From: Trichostrongylus colubriformis
Lineage: Eukaryota > Nematoda > Chromadorea > Rhabditida > Trichostrongylidae
DNA length: 64,000 nt
Assembly (NCBI GenBank): GCA_963978905.1
Contig: OZ022258.1
Coordinates: 32,611,282-32,675,281, forward strand
Reading direction: 5' to 3'
Numbering within the stretch: position 1 is the stretch's first letter; each line of letters starts with the position of its first letter. Shown here one piece after another: positions 43,501 to 53,302 of this stretch. The notes beneath the pieces were generated by a model, which was not told the origin of the DNA, made no database searches, and worked only from the letters and a program-made list of their open reading frames with translations. The position numbers were made by a program, and so were the translations under genes.

Positions 43501-46500
43501 ATCGTGGGCGCGGCCTCTTAGAGTTGATTTGCCAGTTGAGCGCATGAGCCGTATCTGCCCCCCCCCTCCCCGACCATCCGACGCATCTTCTGCGTTGGAC
43601 AACTCGCCCACGTCACCGAACTATTGTTTCCATAATTGATAATTATTGCATGAAGAAGCCTGTTATACTAACACTGCAAGTTACTGAAAAGTAGCTTGTA
43701 TCACAACTCCAAAATGACTGCAACACAACCACCCGGAGTGAACAAGTAGTGCTCTCTCTTGATAAAGATGAAGAGGAGACGATAAGAAAGCCGAGTGAAT
43801 AAAAAAAAGGTAGCCAGAATCCACGAGTCGCATAGAATCAGGTTCGCAAAAGTCGGTACAGTGTGTCCCAAAAGTATAGGTCCACCCTATTTTTCATCCA
43901 TATCTCTAGAATGGACCAGCGATTCCTTTCCAAATTTTTATCTGTGGTACCTGATCACTGTAGCAATCGAACGCCTCAGTAAAATTGAAGACATAACATT
44001 GCAAAATTTTAGTTGCTTTTTTTTCAAAAATAAGGGTGTCCCAAAAGTATAGGTCCACACAGCTTTTCCGCCTTGCTTCCATCGAGAGGTAAATTGTGAA
44101 GTAATTGTGTTGACGCATCTTTCTGAGATTCACTCTACAGTGCCATGCCACGCGGTACGCACATATCCGAGTACGAAAAAAGGACAAATTCTGGTCTACA
44201 AGGACAACGTTCAGTAATCGCAAAATTCCTGAGAAAATGGGCCTATCCCACAACTTGATCAACAGCTTCTGTCGCACCTTGCTGCTCGGAAAGAAAAAGG
44301 GAAGTGGAAGGCCGCAGAAGCTTCCTGAGAGGCAAAAGCGTCGGATTCGCAACGCTGCGTCCAATTCCACAAAGGGTGTTTGTCGGCTGTGCAGGGAACT
44401 GGCACCTATTGTTTCGAAAAGGACTGTGCACCGTCTGCTCAAGCCGTCTCCTCACATCGAGCGAAGACGCTTTTCGTCCGCGCTACCTCACGAGGGCGCA
44501 CGAAGAAGCTCGAATCCATCTTGCCAAGGAACATGTCAGCTGGACGCATCAATGGGATGAGGTAGTCTGCAGGGTTACATTATTGACGTAGTAGTTCACA
44601 CAGTATTAGTAGTAGTGCTGCAGCTGATCTTTTCTGATGAAAAGAAATTCAATTTGGACGGACCGGACGGCTTAGCTAGTTACTGGATGGATTTGAGGAA
44701 GGAGCCGCGCTACTTCTCGAGGCACGGATTTGCTGGTTGTGGTGTTATGGTTCGGGCCGCCTGCTCTCGCTCTGGTAAGAGCAGGACAGTATCCATCATT
44801 CATTGTATGGATTCCAGGGCTCATCAGGACGTTCTAGAAAGTAACTTACTACCATATAAACAGCGGTACATACATACAGTAGGTGCCAGTTCCCTGCACA
44901 GCCAACAAACACCTTTTGTGGAACTGGACGCAGCGTTGAGGATCCGACGCTTCTGCCTCTCAGAAAGCTTCTGCGGTCTTCCACTTCTCTTTTTCGCTCC
45001 GTACAGGTCCATGGTGCGACAGAAGCTGTTGATCAAGCTTCAGGATAGGCCCATCTTCTCAGAAATTTTGCGATTGCTGAGTTCCACATCCTTGTAGGCC
45101 AGAATTTGTCCTTTTTCGTACTCGGATAAGTGCGTACCGCGTGGCATGGCACTGTAGAGTAAATCTTAGAAAGATGCGTCAACACAATTACTTCACAATT
45201 TACCTCTCGATGGAAGCAAGGCGGAAAAGCTGTGTGGACCTATACTTTTGGGACACCCTTATTTTTGAAAAAAAAAGCAAATAAAATTTTGCAATTTTAT
45301 GTCTTCAATTTTACTAAGCCGTTCGATAGCTACAGTGATCAGGTACCACAGATAAAATTTTGGGAAGGAATCGCTGGTCCATTCTGGAGATATGGATGAA
45401 ATATAGGGTGGACCTATACTTTTGGGACACACTGTAGTTTGCAGCAGTGTTTGATTGATAATGCCTTTTACGTGGTAATTATTGAAAATCTGAGGGTCAA
45501 GTGGTGTGGGCGAGTTATCCGACGCAGAAGGTGCGCGGGTGGGTCAGCGCTAGGTTTGCGGCTGCGGCCCATGCGCCCCAGCGGCGCATGGGTGTGTGCA
45601 CTTATGACAGAAAATCGCTTTGCGGCGTCGCACTCGCGGGGTCATCAGTGCGACTTGCCGAATCGATTGCCCTTGGGAGCCCGCCAGAGCGTGGCTGTGT
45701 CATCCCTGCACTTTCACCCATGCCACGCTGCCTCGCTTGAAGGCTGCCATGCATTACCGCCGATAGTCGCATCCGCGGAGCCGCTCGACGCGCGAAAACT
45801 CGTCATAAGTGCACAAACCCGCGGCACATTAGCCGCAAGGGACCGCGCCTAACGACCATCTCCCCCATTATCGGTGTGTTCGCTTCAGGGTCCAACTGAT
45901 ACGGCGCCATAGCTCGCACCATCACGTCGTGCATTGAACGAGGCCACGCGAATTTCCTCTCCTAATATCATACGCCCTCCTGACTCCACTGTGAAACTTT
46001 TAGAATCACGTGTCTTTAATAGAGAGATCGTCTCTAAAATACTTTGAAAGTTCCATACATCCCGGGCGGGTGCCGGTGTGAGAAAGGACGGTGTTTGCAT
46101 CTCTTAGGTTTTGTCCATTACACAACGGACCATCGCTGCTCTTATGGGGTGCTGACCTGAGTAGATTGGCCCGGCCAAGCGCCTCAACTCAAATTCGACG
46201 CAGACCAAATTATCCCTTCCAGGTCTCTCACTGGGCACTGACTTGTTAAGTACCACCTACCATCCTTCAGTGAGTGAATGGCTACTTCTCCTCAATAGAT
46301 GCCTAACCAATGCATGATCCTGCCAGGAAGTAGTTATCAAAAGCTTGCAAAATTATGCAGCTGCTTCAGGGTGCACTATCGCAGGCAAGGTTGAACTATT
46401 TGATGATGAATGTACGACAGGACACTCGAAGGGGGTCAGGTCAAGCGTGCAGGCGGTTGCCGCGCTCCTCGACGTAATCCATTTTACTCACAATCAGAGG

Positions 46501-49500
46501 AAAGAGTTAATGAGTGGACGCATCTTGAAGGACGCGGTTCAATGTTTGTGACACACTTTACGACGATGAAGGCGAGCTAGTACTGTGTCGGTAGAAACAG
46601 ATGTATGAGAGCATTTAATCACTAATAAAGGAGTATTCGGAAATACTCGGGTGGGGGTCACGAGGTCGTATTTCTGCGTGGCCGCGCGCGACGGCGCGGC
46701 GATTGCGAGTGCCGGTGGCAGGGCATGGCAGCCTTCATGCGAGGCAGTGTGGCATGAGTGGAAGCGCAGACGTGACGCAGTCACGCTCGACCGTTCTCCC
46801 ACGGGCAATCGATAGGGCGAGTTGTACTGGTGGCGCCGCGAGTGCACCGCCGCGAAGCGAAGATTCGACCTCGTGACCCCTACCCGAAATACTCAGTTTC
46901 AAATCCTCCATACGTTCTGACACACCACCCTGGTAGACTTCGGCAACACGTGTCATGGGTGCAATTTTTGGCAATCCTCCCCATTCTCACTGCATACAAA
47001 AAAGACCGAAGACTGATCAGGAGTTTTTAGTGAACCTATCGCTGTTTTTTTTATAATGTGCACCCTTTTGACTAAATTTTGTGAAATTGTATGTCACTTA
47101 CCTTCGATGTAAGGCCAACTAATAATCCAAGGCGGCCAAAGTATCACAGAGATAATGTATGTACAAGCGATCATGATCAGCGCCTTTCGAGTTGTTCTCC
47201 TTCAAACAGAGTCATCTTTCAGCATCTAAAAGCCGATACAATAGTAACGCCTCACCTCGGTCTGTAGGAAAGTGGCCGAGTAACGGAGAAGTACCGATCG
47301 AACGAGATTAACAGCAAATTGAGCACCGAAGCGTTGCTCATGAGGTAGTCAACGCAGAGCCAAAACTGGCACATAGTGTAGCCAATGCCCCACGTTTCCA
47401 TAGCTGTGTAATATGTCCACAGCGGTATTGAAATCATACCTGAATATAGCCCCATAGACATCAAACTACTAGACGGCTCAATTGTCTAAAAGAATAGAAC
47501 GAAATTGGCACCTATAGCAATATCGGCAACGGCGAGACTGAACAAAAAGTAGTTGCTGATCGTTTGAAGCTGTTTGTCGATTTTGAAACTCACCATAACC
47601 TGAAACGAAATTTAAATTTTCTACCCCACCTAATCGATCCTTCACATTTTCACTCGAAAAAATGCAGTACGGCATCACTCGAAAGCAGTGGTCTAGTTGC
47701 ACAGAAAACTGAGATGTAAGCCATGGCACTGGAACAGTCACTGGGCGCGACAAATAACTTGCTGCTCTTGCTGTAGATTACCGCGCTCAAAGGTCGTTAC
47801 CGTTGCGACCTGGCCCATTTCGAGAGTCTTGGTCTACACCCTAAGAACTACGAACGAACTATCACTCACATGAATTTCTACATATTTCTCTCTTCCTTTT
47901 TATGTACAACGCCCTTAGCCCCAAATCTGCGAGACAAAAATAATCCACGTCGGATCCGCATTCCCTTGAAGGTACATATCGCGATAGTGCGGGTGATTCT
48001 CTCGCGTGTCAAATAGATTGCTATACCAGAGGCACCCTTATCGTGGAACGATGTCGGCCATTCACTACGAAGCTAGGGCTAAAAGCGAGCTAGAAAATTT
48101 GCCAGACTCCCGCTACACGTGAAGAAGTGGTGGTAACCACGTACCAACGGAGGCTTGAATTAATTGCGATAATATATAGGATAGAATGAAAAATTCTGTG
48201 AGCGACGGCAGCGTCAGCGGGGAGAAATACGTTACGTCATCAGATCTTGCGTTATATCATCAAGCAAAAACTCGTTCCCAGCCAACAGTATTCGTATTAG
48301 AGCTGTTGTAGGGACCTTTTTCTGGTGCTTGTGCGAGTTTTCCCTCTTTCGCGGTGATAAAGAAATTAACACCTTGCATTATTGGGGGCGATAACTTCTG
48401 TAAGATTATCGTGAGGTGTACCCTCAAAATGGCCTCGAAACGTTGAATGCTTAAGGTATTGTTCAGAGTTCACGATACAGGCGGAAAGGATAAGATATGT
48501 GTCATTTAGGTGAATGATATGTCTCAATCGCACAAGTTGCGCAATATCCTTAGTCGCGAATTTTTAAGAATACTTATTCCGGGCGAGGAACCTCACTATA
48601 AAATCCGTGGAGATACTGGAGAATTGTTAAACATACCGGGAGGTGACGAATTTGTATGGTGAGACCTACCGTAACGCTTGTAGTTCGGTAGGTTGTAGAC
48701 ATTGCACGCACGACACCTTGCTAAGACGTCGAGTGTGAATTCAATGGATTTTTCTTTTACCACAAACACCCTTTTTCCTACTTTTTGGCTTATTTTCCCT
48801 TCACGTGATTGCTGCTATTTGTTGTTTCACCTGCTTCACATCATCGGGAGCGAACGAAATACACCATACGAGACGACAAATGACATCTCGTACAGCGAAC
48901 CACTCGGGAACGTGATGTTGCGATTCGAAGAGATGCGCGGGAGATGCTAATACAAATCACAGCGTCGCGCTTTTGAAAGGTTTCCCTTCCGATTATTGAT
49001 TTTAACCTCGACTGTTCGCTTTGAATCGATTACTTCTTCTAATATTCCTCTTTCTCCCGGTTCCTTTGAAGGTGACAGGCTAGCTCTAATTCGTTCCTAT
49101 TGATTCTGTACAAACACAACTGTTTCGACCGAAAATAGAAAGAGCTGTTAATTCATCCTCAAGGCGACGTCCATTCTCATATTTTCATGAGTGAGAGGTG
49201 AAAAAGCATGCATGCCCAACACTTCAAAATTTCTTTTACTCCCTCAAAAATAATTGTAAGTGATCTTCAAAGGCACACCACGCGCAAATCAGATTAAAGG
49301 CTCATTTCCTTTGGGCAAGTAGATCATTTGGTGACTGCACTGGCTGCTCCTTTGTTGCGGCTGCACTTCCCGCGCTCACGGTATTGTGCCTGCTTGAAGA
49401 CGTCCGAGCCATGCCCATCCAACCAAGTGACACCTAGCCATAGGCGAAGGAACGTTGAACGTGGCGTGACGTTGGAGAAGAAAACTTGCGGTAAGAGAAG

Positions 49501-50039
49501 ATAATTCAATGAAACAGCCATGAATGATTCGGTTGCGTGGGCGTGGCTCGGACGTTTCCAAGCAAGCACAATACCGTTAGCGTGGGAAGTGCAGCCGCAA
49601 CAAAGGTGCAGCGTAAGCAGTTATCCATGGGCCTACCTGCCCAAAGAAAGTAAACCACTTATCTGATCATGTCGTGGTGTGCCTTTAATGATGGGGGTAG
49701 GATAGGAGGAGGGTGATAAGAGCAAAGAGTAAAGTCCTCACAATAAATAATTGAGGTTTGAAGAGGTTTTTTTTTCAAGAACGGTGTTCCAGTTATTCAA
49801 ACAAAGACCAGCACTGCAAACATATTGACACAAAGACTTCAAATGAATGATATAAATCGTAAAAATCGTACTGAGAATTAGTAGAGTCATACCATGAGAT
49901 TTCCTACGAACGTCACGACAGCGAATATGGCGCCGAAGACGATGATGGCCACCATACGCGATTCGTCCCCATAGGGGAATTCGGACGCGTTCACCGGGAC
50001 TGTTTGTGATGTTGCGTTGTCCGCTGAGGTGGACAGCAG
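37264..50039 (-). CDS. gar-3: Muscarinic acetylcholine receptor, GAR-3 type (5' partial)
   Basis: This is a rhodopsin-family G-protein-coupled receptor for acetylcholine, located in the plasma membrane. Confident exons in transcript order are 49893-50039 (TM1), 47512-47599 (TM2), 47256-47439 (TM3), 47102-47199 (TM4), 43135-43319 (TM5), 38901-39102 (TM6), 37432-37555 (TM7) and 37264-37354 (tail). Likely loop-3 exons are 41134-41235, 40765-40835, 40524-40722 and 39141-39243, with more possible at 42659-42988. Hallmarks are the TM3 binding Asp in [22 protein letters not shown] (DRY), [20 protein letters not shown], and [18 protein letters not shown]. The last two match muscarinic receptors almost letter for letter, and the tail [19 protein letters not shown] fits GAR-3. 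Splice phases agree across all core exons. The N-terminus before [19 protein letters not shown], which has two N-glycosylation sites, is missing. Introns are packed with transposons. Confidence 0.9.
38210..38520. repeat. Dispersed repeat S, copy in a gar-3 intron
   Basis: 'acaactcggaaagtcaatgt', 'gatgcgaatacacaccacag', 'cgccgcgct' and 'ggaccccttcc' match the S copies at 59860-60035 and 48890-49080. The preceding block 'tgcacacacgacactttgcc' also matches 48700-48720. It is inserted between the TM7 and TM6 exons. Confidence 0.75.
38901..39243 (-). CDS. gar-3: gar-3 loop-3 end and TM6 exons
   Basis: Exon 39141-39243 encodes [20 protein letters not shown] and ends SLKGQK. Exon 38901-39102 starts [20 protein letters not shown], passes a very Lys-rich stretch, and contains TM6 [20 protein letters not shown]. 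The proposed intron between them is only 38 nt (39103-39140), small even for a nematode, so that junction is less sure. The TM6 donor G|GTACGT is clear. Confidence 0.8.
39420..39620 (-). CDS. Possible further gar-3 loop-3 exon
   Basis: The minus strand has an open frame with [20 protein letters not shown] and [18 protein letters not shown] ahead of a possible donor. Composition fits a third-loop exon, and an acceptor 'cttgactccag' is present. The phase does not match the neighbouring exon cleanly, so I leave it out of the main model. Confidence 0.25.
40524..40835 (-). CDS. gar-3: gar-3 third-intracellular-loop exons
   Basis: Exon 40765-40835 follows 'ttttttcag' and encodes [21 protein letters not shown] 42-nt intron leads to 40524-40722, which encodes [20 protein letters not shown] and ends LELSWSKDE at a GTGAAG donor. 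Phases (0-2 and 2-0) fit each other and the preceding exon 41134-41235. Serine-rich and charged sequence is expected in this loop, which contacts G proteins and is phosphorylated in muscarinic receptors. Confidence 0.65.
41134..41235 (-). CDS. gar-3: gar-3 third-intracellular-loop exon
   Basis: The acceptor cctgtgttcag and donor GAT|GTACGT bound exactly 34 codons in phase 0. They encode [20 protein letters not shown] and [18 protein letters not shown] sites suggest phosphorylation. The exon joins in phase to 40765-40835. Confidence 0.7.
42048..42462. mobile_element. TTAA-flanked foldback MITE, copy 1
   Basis: Inverted ends 'aggaatcgtccacggaaaat' and complement are flanked by TTAA on both sides (42044-42047 and 42463-42466). 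Inverted similarity continues far inward ('catatatttatgttgtattc', 'gtgggccacatgtaaagttt'), so most of the unit folds back. TTAA suggests mobilisation by a piggyBac-type transposase (inference). Related copies lie at 52542-52969 and 57407-57830. Confidence 0.8.
42659..42988 (-). CDS. Possible gar-3 loop-3 exon(s) after TM5
   Basis: 42862-42988 (after 'cgtccttcag', donor GAAG|GTAACC) would encode [20 protein letters not shown] and onward in phase with the TM5 exon. 42659-42836 would encode [20 protein letters not shown] and [20 protein letters not shown]. Both look loop-like, but the gap between them is only 25 nt. They cannot both be right as drawn. At least one is probably a real exon. Confidence 0.4.
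43135..43319 (-). CDS. gar-3: gar-3 extracellular loop 2 and TM5 exon
   Basis: The exon encodes [20 protein letters not shown] (with the loop-2 Cys that pairs with TM3), then TM5 [20 protein letters not shown] and the start of loop 3 ([20 protein letters not shown]). This is the muscarinic pattern. The acceptor cttccag and donor CAG|GTACGT are clear. Confidence 0.93.
43370..43480. repeat. Dispersed repeat U, partial copy in a gar-3 intron
   Basis: 'gacggaaaattcgcttcgca', 'gagctatgcgcgccgtattg' and 'gatgggtccta' match a family also seen at 39880-40060, at 27610-27770, and inverted at 41640-41715 and 45885-45965. The interior is GC-rich with short palindromes. The copies are diverged. Confidence 0.55.
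43859..45434. mobile_element. Tc1-like foldback with inverted duplication of its 5' half
   Basis: The ends CAGTGTGTCCCAAAAGTATA are inverted and TA-flanked (43857-43858, 45435-45436). The arms 43859-44406 and 44881-45434 are near-identical inverted copies. A second internal copy of the terminal motif ('gtgtcccaaaagtatagg') lies about 180 bp inside each arm. The left arm plus centre encode a broken Tc1-type transposase: SEYEKRTNS, then [18 protein letters not shown] and [19 protein letters not shown], then [14 protein letters not shown] (catalytic Asp) and [13 protein letters not shown]. The right arm repeats the N-terminal coding part backwards instead of supplying the C-terminus. It sits in a gar-3 intron. 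Confidence 0.9.
44237..44870 (+). pseudogene. Tc1-like transposase remnant
   Basis: The paired-type DNA-binding region ([45 protein letters not shown]) and the first part of the DDE domain ([37 protein letters not shown]) are readable, with frame changes. Coding breaks off where the inverted copy begins, near 44880, so the last catalytic residue is absent. It is inactive. Confidence 0.85.
45593..45818. repeat. Foldback repeat R, copy 3 (gar-3 intron)
   Basis: Inverted ends 'gtgtgcacttatgacagaaa' and 'gtcataagtgcac' enclose the shared interior 'cgaatcgattgcccttggga' and 'catgccacgctgcctcgctt'. Orientation is the same as copy 2. Confidence 0.75.
46649..46887. repeat. Foldback repeat R, copy 4, with different outer ends
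   Basis: The interior matches repeat R in inverted orientation ('ggcagggcatggcagccttc', 'gggcaatcgatagggcgagt'). The outer ends are 'cgggtgggggtcacgaggtc' inverted, similar in style to the MITE at 34344-34638. It looks like an R core wearing another family's termini. Confidence 0.7.
47102..47599 (-). CDS. gar-3: gar-3 TM2, TM3 and TM4 exons
   Basis: 47512-47599 encodes [20 protein letters not shown] and SLAVADIAI (TM2 with its Asp). A 72-nt intron joins a split Gly codon to 47256-47439. That exon encodes [20 protein letters not shown], then [20 protein letters not shown] and the DRY box. A 56-nt intron leads to 47102-47199 ([36 protein letters not shown]4). All junction phases agree. Confidence 0.93.
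48690..49080. repeat. Dispersed repeat S, copy in the gar-3 TM1-TM2 intron
   Basis: This copy contains 'cattgcacgcacgacacctt', 'gacatctcgtacagcgaacc', 'caaatcacagcgtcgcgctt' and 'cctctttctcccggttcctt', matching the S copies at 38210-38520 and 27820-27960. Confidence 0.65.
49893..50039 (-). CDS. gar-3: gar-3 TM1 exon
   Basis: Following 'cattttcag' on the minus strand, 49 codons encode [20 protein letters not shown], then [20 protein letters not shown] and [13 protein letters not shown] carries the TM1 Asn. The donor ATG|GTATGA is in phase 0 and joins VMVSF of TM2. NAT and NAS are likely N-glycosylation sites of the extracellular N-terminus. Upstream exons were not identified. Confidence 0.92.
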
Positions 50040-50167
50040 CTGAAAATGTCAACTAGTGAATTTATTATGTTGCAAAATACATGCGACCATGGAGACCACG
50101 AAGTAGCGCATCGTCTGTGTGTGCATCAGAAGATGAACTGGCAACCAACTCTTCCCTTTCTGCGCAG

Positions 50168-53100
50168 CCAAAATACGACACTTTCTTGTAACGATTTTCC
50201 GACATGGACATGACCCTGGCGGCGGTGGTGGTGAAAGCCTTTGCGCAAAGTATACAAGAATGCGTGTTCGGATCGACGATAAATCAAGCAATGACAAGTG
50301 TGCCATGCAAAAACAGCATCACTTCGGCAGGCGCACGGCAGCGATCGAAAAGCACTTTCACCAAATCCGCTGGTGAGAAGTCGAAGCTAAGTTTCCTTTG
50401 GGTTCTATTCAGGAGAAGAAAAAGTGTTAGCGGTGCACGTACTGTTTCTCGGCCCTATTGTGCATGTGGGTGATTGTAAGGTCCAGAGTTTTGAAAGCAT
50501 CCGTCTACTGACCATAAAACATGTTTCTCCACTCCTCCCTCTCTCCCAACAAATTCCAGATGTTTTTCTTCTGAGTGGGGGGACGCGTACATCACACAGT
50601 AAATCGGATAACTGTTTCCTTGTGGAGGTTTACGCAGGTTAGTTCAAAAGTGGATGTAACAAAAAGTTTTCGAGCCTGGTCAGCAGCAATACCGTGTGTG
50701 CAATAAGTTCTGGTTTCACCCTTGAAGTTCCGAACAAATGTCCTTCTGCCCTTTTTCCTGATGCTCTTTTATTTGCTCTATCTCCTAGGCAAAAATCTCC
50801 TAATCCGTCTAGCTTTTCGGTTCAACGTTGATAGGTGTTACAGAGGTGAGTAATGACTTGCTGGTGAATGATTGGAACTGATCAAATATGATAGGTGTCT
50901 GATGATGGTGGGTAGGATTTGATAAGGAGTGCTATGCGGCAGATGTCATCGGATACCGTTTGTTTTCCCAATTAACAAGGAGTGTTCGCACCCTCAATTC
51001 TTGTAGGGGATGGTAGGGAGCCTTCAATGGTGACGGATCAAAGCTGATAACGACTCAGTAGCGGTGATAAAGGCCATCAACAAGTGTATGGGATAAGATT
51101 GCATAAAACTCTACTGTCCAGCCTTCCAAGTTATAGCGTCTGTTTTTGATACTGTAATCTACAGGGGGTGCCAAAAAAAAAAAGTAATTTTGTCTCCTCC
51201 ACTTTCGACCCCATTTAGCCAAACTACAGTAAATTCTATTGAGGTATTCTCATCCCCAGAATCAAGAGCAGACCTAACTCTATCACTATACTCCGTGGCA
51301 GCCTCCTGCACGAGCAGAAACGGGAGCAAGGAAAGACTGAACAAGATGTATCACCTCAACTGGGCAAAATCCGAAATTTCTTCGCCCTCTTTCACACCTT
51401 GCTGACGTCCGTTCAATCTGGGTACCTAAGGGGATTCATACCGGATGGTGTTCTTTAACATTGCGTTTTTCCCGGGTTTCCAACGCCCTTCGTTTCCAAG
51501 AGCCAAAACGTTCCCCTACTACTGAAACCCCTCCGGAGGCGGATTTGAGGCATGAAAATGATACTTTGGATCATAGCAGCCTTGTCCAAGCAGCAGGGGC
51601 TCTGTGACTTCCAAGAACCGAAGGGCCAACCCTCAGGAAGCTTCCCACAAAAGACCTACCACGGAGCTTGGCTCCACTGTTTTTAGCGAATTTTTAAATG
51701 TAGGTACTCCGAAGCCCGACTGCGCCGAATGAAACCTCCATATTTTTATGAACATGAACGTGAGGAGCCACAGCTTGTTCCTGCTTTTAGAGGAACATTT
51801 CGGGAATGTTTTGCCCCAATACCTTTATCTCTTTCGTTTCCCTACGTTTCGTAAAATTGGCAGATGTGAGCCGTGGGCAAAATTACTTTTTTTTTGGCAC
51901 CCCCTGTATATGAATAATAGTGATATTATCTAGGCTTGTGATAGCAAAAACAAGTGAACCATTTTGTATAGGAGTAATAAGGCGTATCAATTGGGCTTTG
52001 TGTGTGAAACTCTAAATAGTGGTTCATGTTCAGCGAAATGACAAGCATAGATAACTGGCATATGGATCTTCTTCCAATATGTAAGGATTGGGTGCTTATA
52101 GAATGGGCGAATCGCTAACAATCGGTGCGATCGAATCCAAAAAATAATGGACGCTGTACTACTCCTAAGTAGTGGCCACTACATCACAAGTGTCGAATGA
52201 CCGGTGAGGCAAAAGAACCTTCCCATACCAGACACCAGTTGTATAAAGTGTCGACCGCTAAGACACCTGGACTTTCACTTCTTCCCTTTTTTCGATAGTA
52301 GCGTTAAACAACTAAATTATGTATCAAGCAACAATAAGACTTAAGTACTGAATGCTTAGCAGAACACGGTACGTGATCACTGATAACTCCGACCTACGTT
52401 AGATTGAATAATACTAAATGCTTGCAGAGAAGACAGCAGAGCTACGGCTCAGGATTGCGCCTGTCGGGATGTGCAATTATGCGATATGGACTTTTTTGAT
52501 AACGGTTGATAAGCATCGGTAATTGCTCATTAGATAATTCAAAGTATTCGTCCACGGAAAAATGAGTTTCTATGTTACCCATATATTTACGTTGTATTTG
52601 TGCCAATGTGGGCCGCATGTAAAGTTTCACGCGAAAAAGTGAGAATTCGGCTAAGGTACAGCCCCCCGCATTCACGGCCGGGTGGGCGGGGCCTTCGAGT
52701 AAGAGCCCCTTCCCGTTGTCCGTCGCGGTTGGGAACGGAGGGTGGGATTGTTTACGTAACTTTCTCTTCCTACACGCGTCTCCGGCCGTGGCAGACGAGG
52801 GGGTGGGCACTTGCTCGGAGGCCCTGCCTACCCGACCATGACTTTGTGGGCTGTATCTTAGCCGGATTTCCATTTTCCGCGTGAAACTTTGCATGCGGCC
52901 CTCATTAGGCAAATACAACATAAATATAGGGGTAACAAAGAAACTAATTTCTTCGTAGACGATTCCTTTGATAACGTGTTATTCGATCAGCACTGTGCCA
53001 TAGCTAAACCGCCGCAATATAGAGCGTTCATACTCAACTCTATCTAAATGACTTGGGAATCAAAATGTTGATTAAACTGAAGCTTTTTCTTTCAAACTTT

Positions 53101-53302
53101 TTGAGGTTTCAAGCAATAAGCAACAAATTAATGGAGTACATTTCTGACCTTCATGACAAGCTGAAAGAGCTGTGTATTTCTGAAAGGCAGTACGACGGGC
53201 GACGACGACAGCGACAAGGACGCGGTGGCGGACAGCGGCCCCGGCTGGATTTCAGGCAGTGCAGCGAGGTCCTTGGACCCCGCCATTGTCGTGCGCCTGT
53301 AA
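50168..53302 (+). CDS. Unrecognised gene, four phase-consistent exons (5' partial)
   Basis: Exons are 50168-50372, 50413-50465, 50560-50637 and 53187-53302, with phases 1-2, 2-1, 1-1 and 1-stop. They join without a stop codon into about 149 residues. Exon 1 encodes KIRHFLVTIFRHGHDPGGGG, CAKYTRMRVRIDDKSSNDKC and HHFGRRTAAIEKHFHQIR, a Cys/His-rich stretch that could bind zinc. Exon 2 encodes RRKSVSGARTVSRPYCA, with a possible PKA site. Exon 3 encodes VFLLSGGTRTSHSKSDNCFL and VEVYA. The last exon is acidic (GDDDSDKDAVADSG) and ends SLDPAIVVRL*, with a hydrophobic C-terminus like a PDZ ligand (inference). I do not recognise the family. The 2.5-kb last intron holds two MITEs. The first exon is 128 bp from the oppositely oriented gar-3 TM1 exon. 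Exon 1's acceptor (tctgcgcag) and exon 4's acceptor (ctgaaag) are weak. Confidence 0.5.
51162..51906. mobile_element. Tc1/mariner-type MITE, 745 bp, with A/T-tract termini
   Basis: The ends 'cagggggtgccaaaaaaaaa' and complement, followed by 'agtaatttt', are flanked by TA (51160-51161 and 51907-51908). The interior has no transposase motif I recognise. It lies in the last intron of the unrecognised gene. Confidence 0.85.
52542..52969. mobile_element. TTAA-type foldback MITE, copy 2
   Basis: The same family as 42048-42462: 'cgtccacggaaaaatgagtt' at the left and 'gtagacgattccttt' at the right, with 'gtaaagtttcacgcgaaaaa' near both ends. The left terminus is decayed and the flanking TTAA is no longer intact. 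Confidence 0.75.
53026..53045. repeat. Solo end of the MITE at 54221-54570
   Basis: 'gcgttcatactcaactctat' matches the terminal repeat of the nearby MITE (gcgttcatactcaactgaa) with no partner end close by. It may be a truncated copy or chance. Confidence 0.4.
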
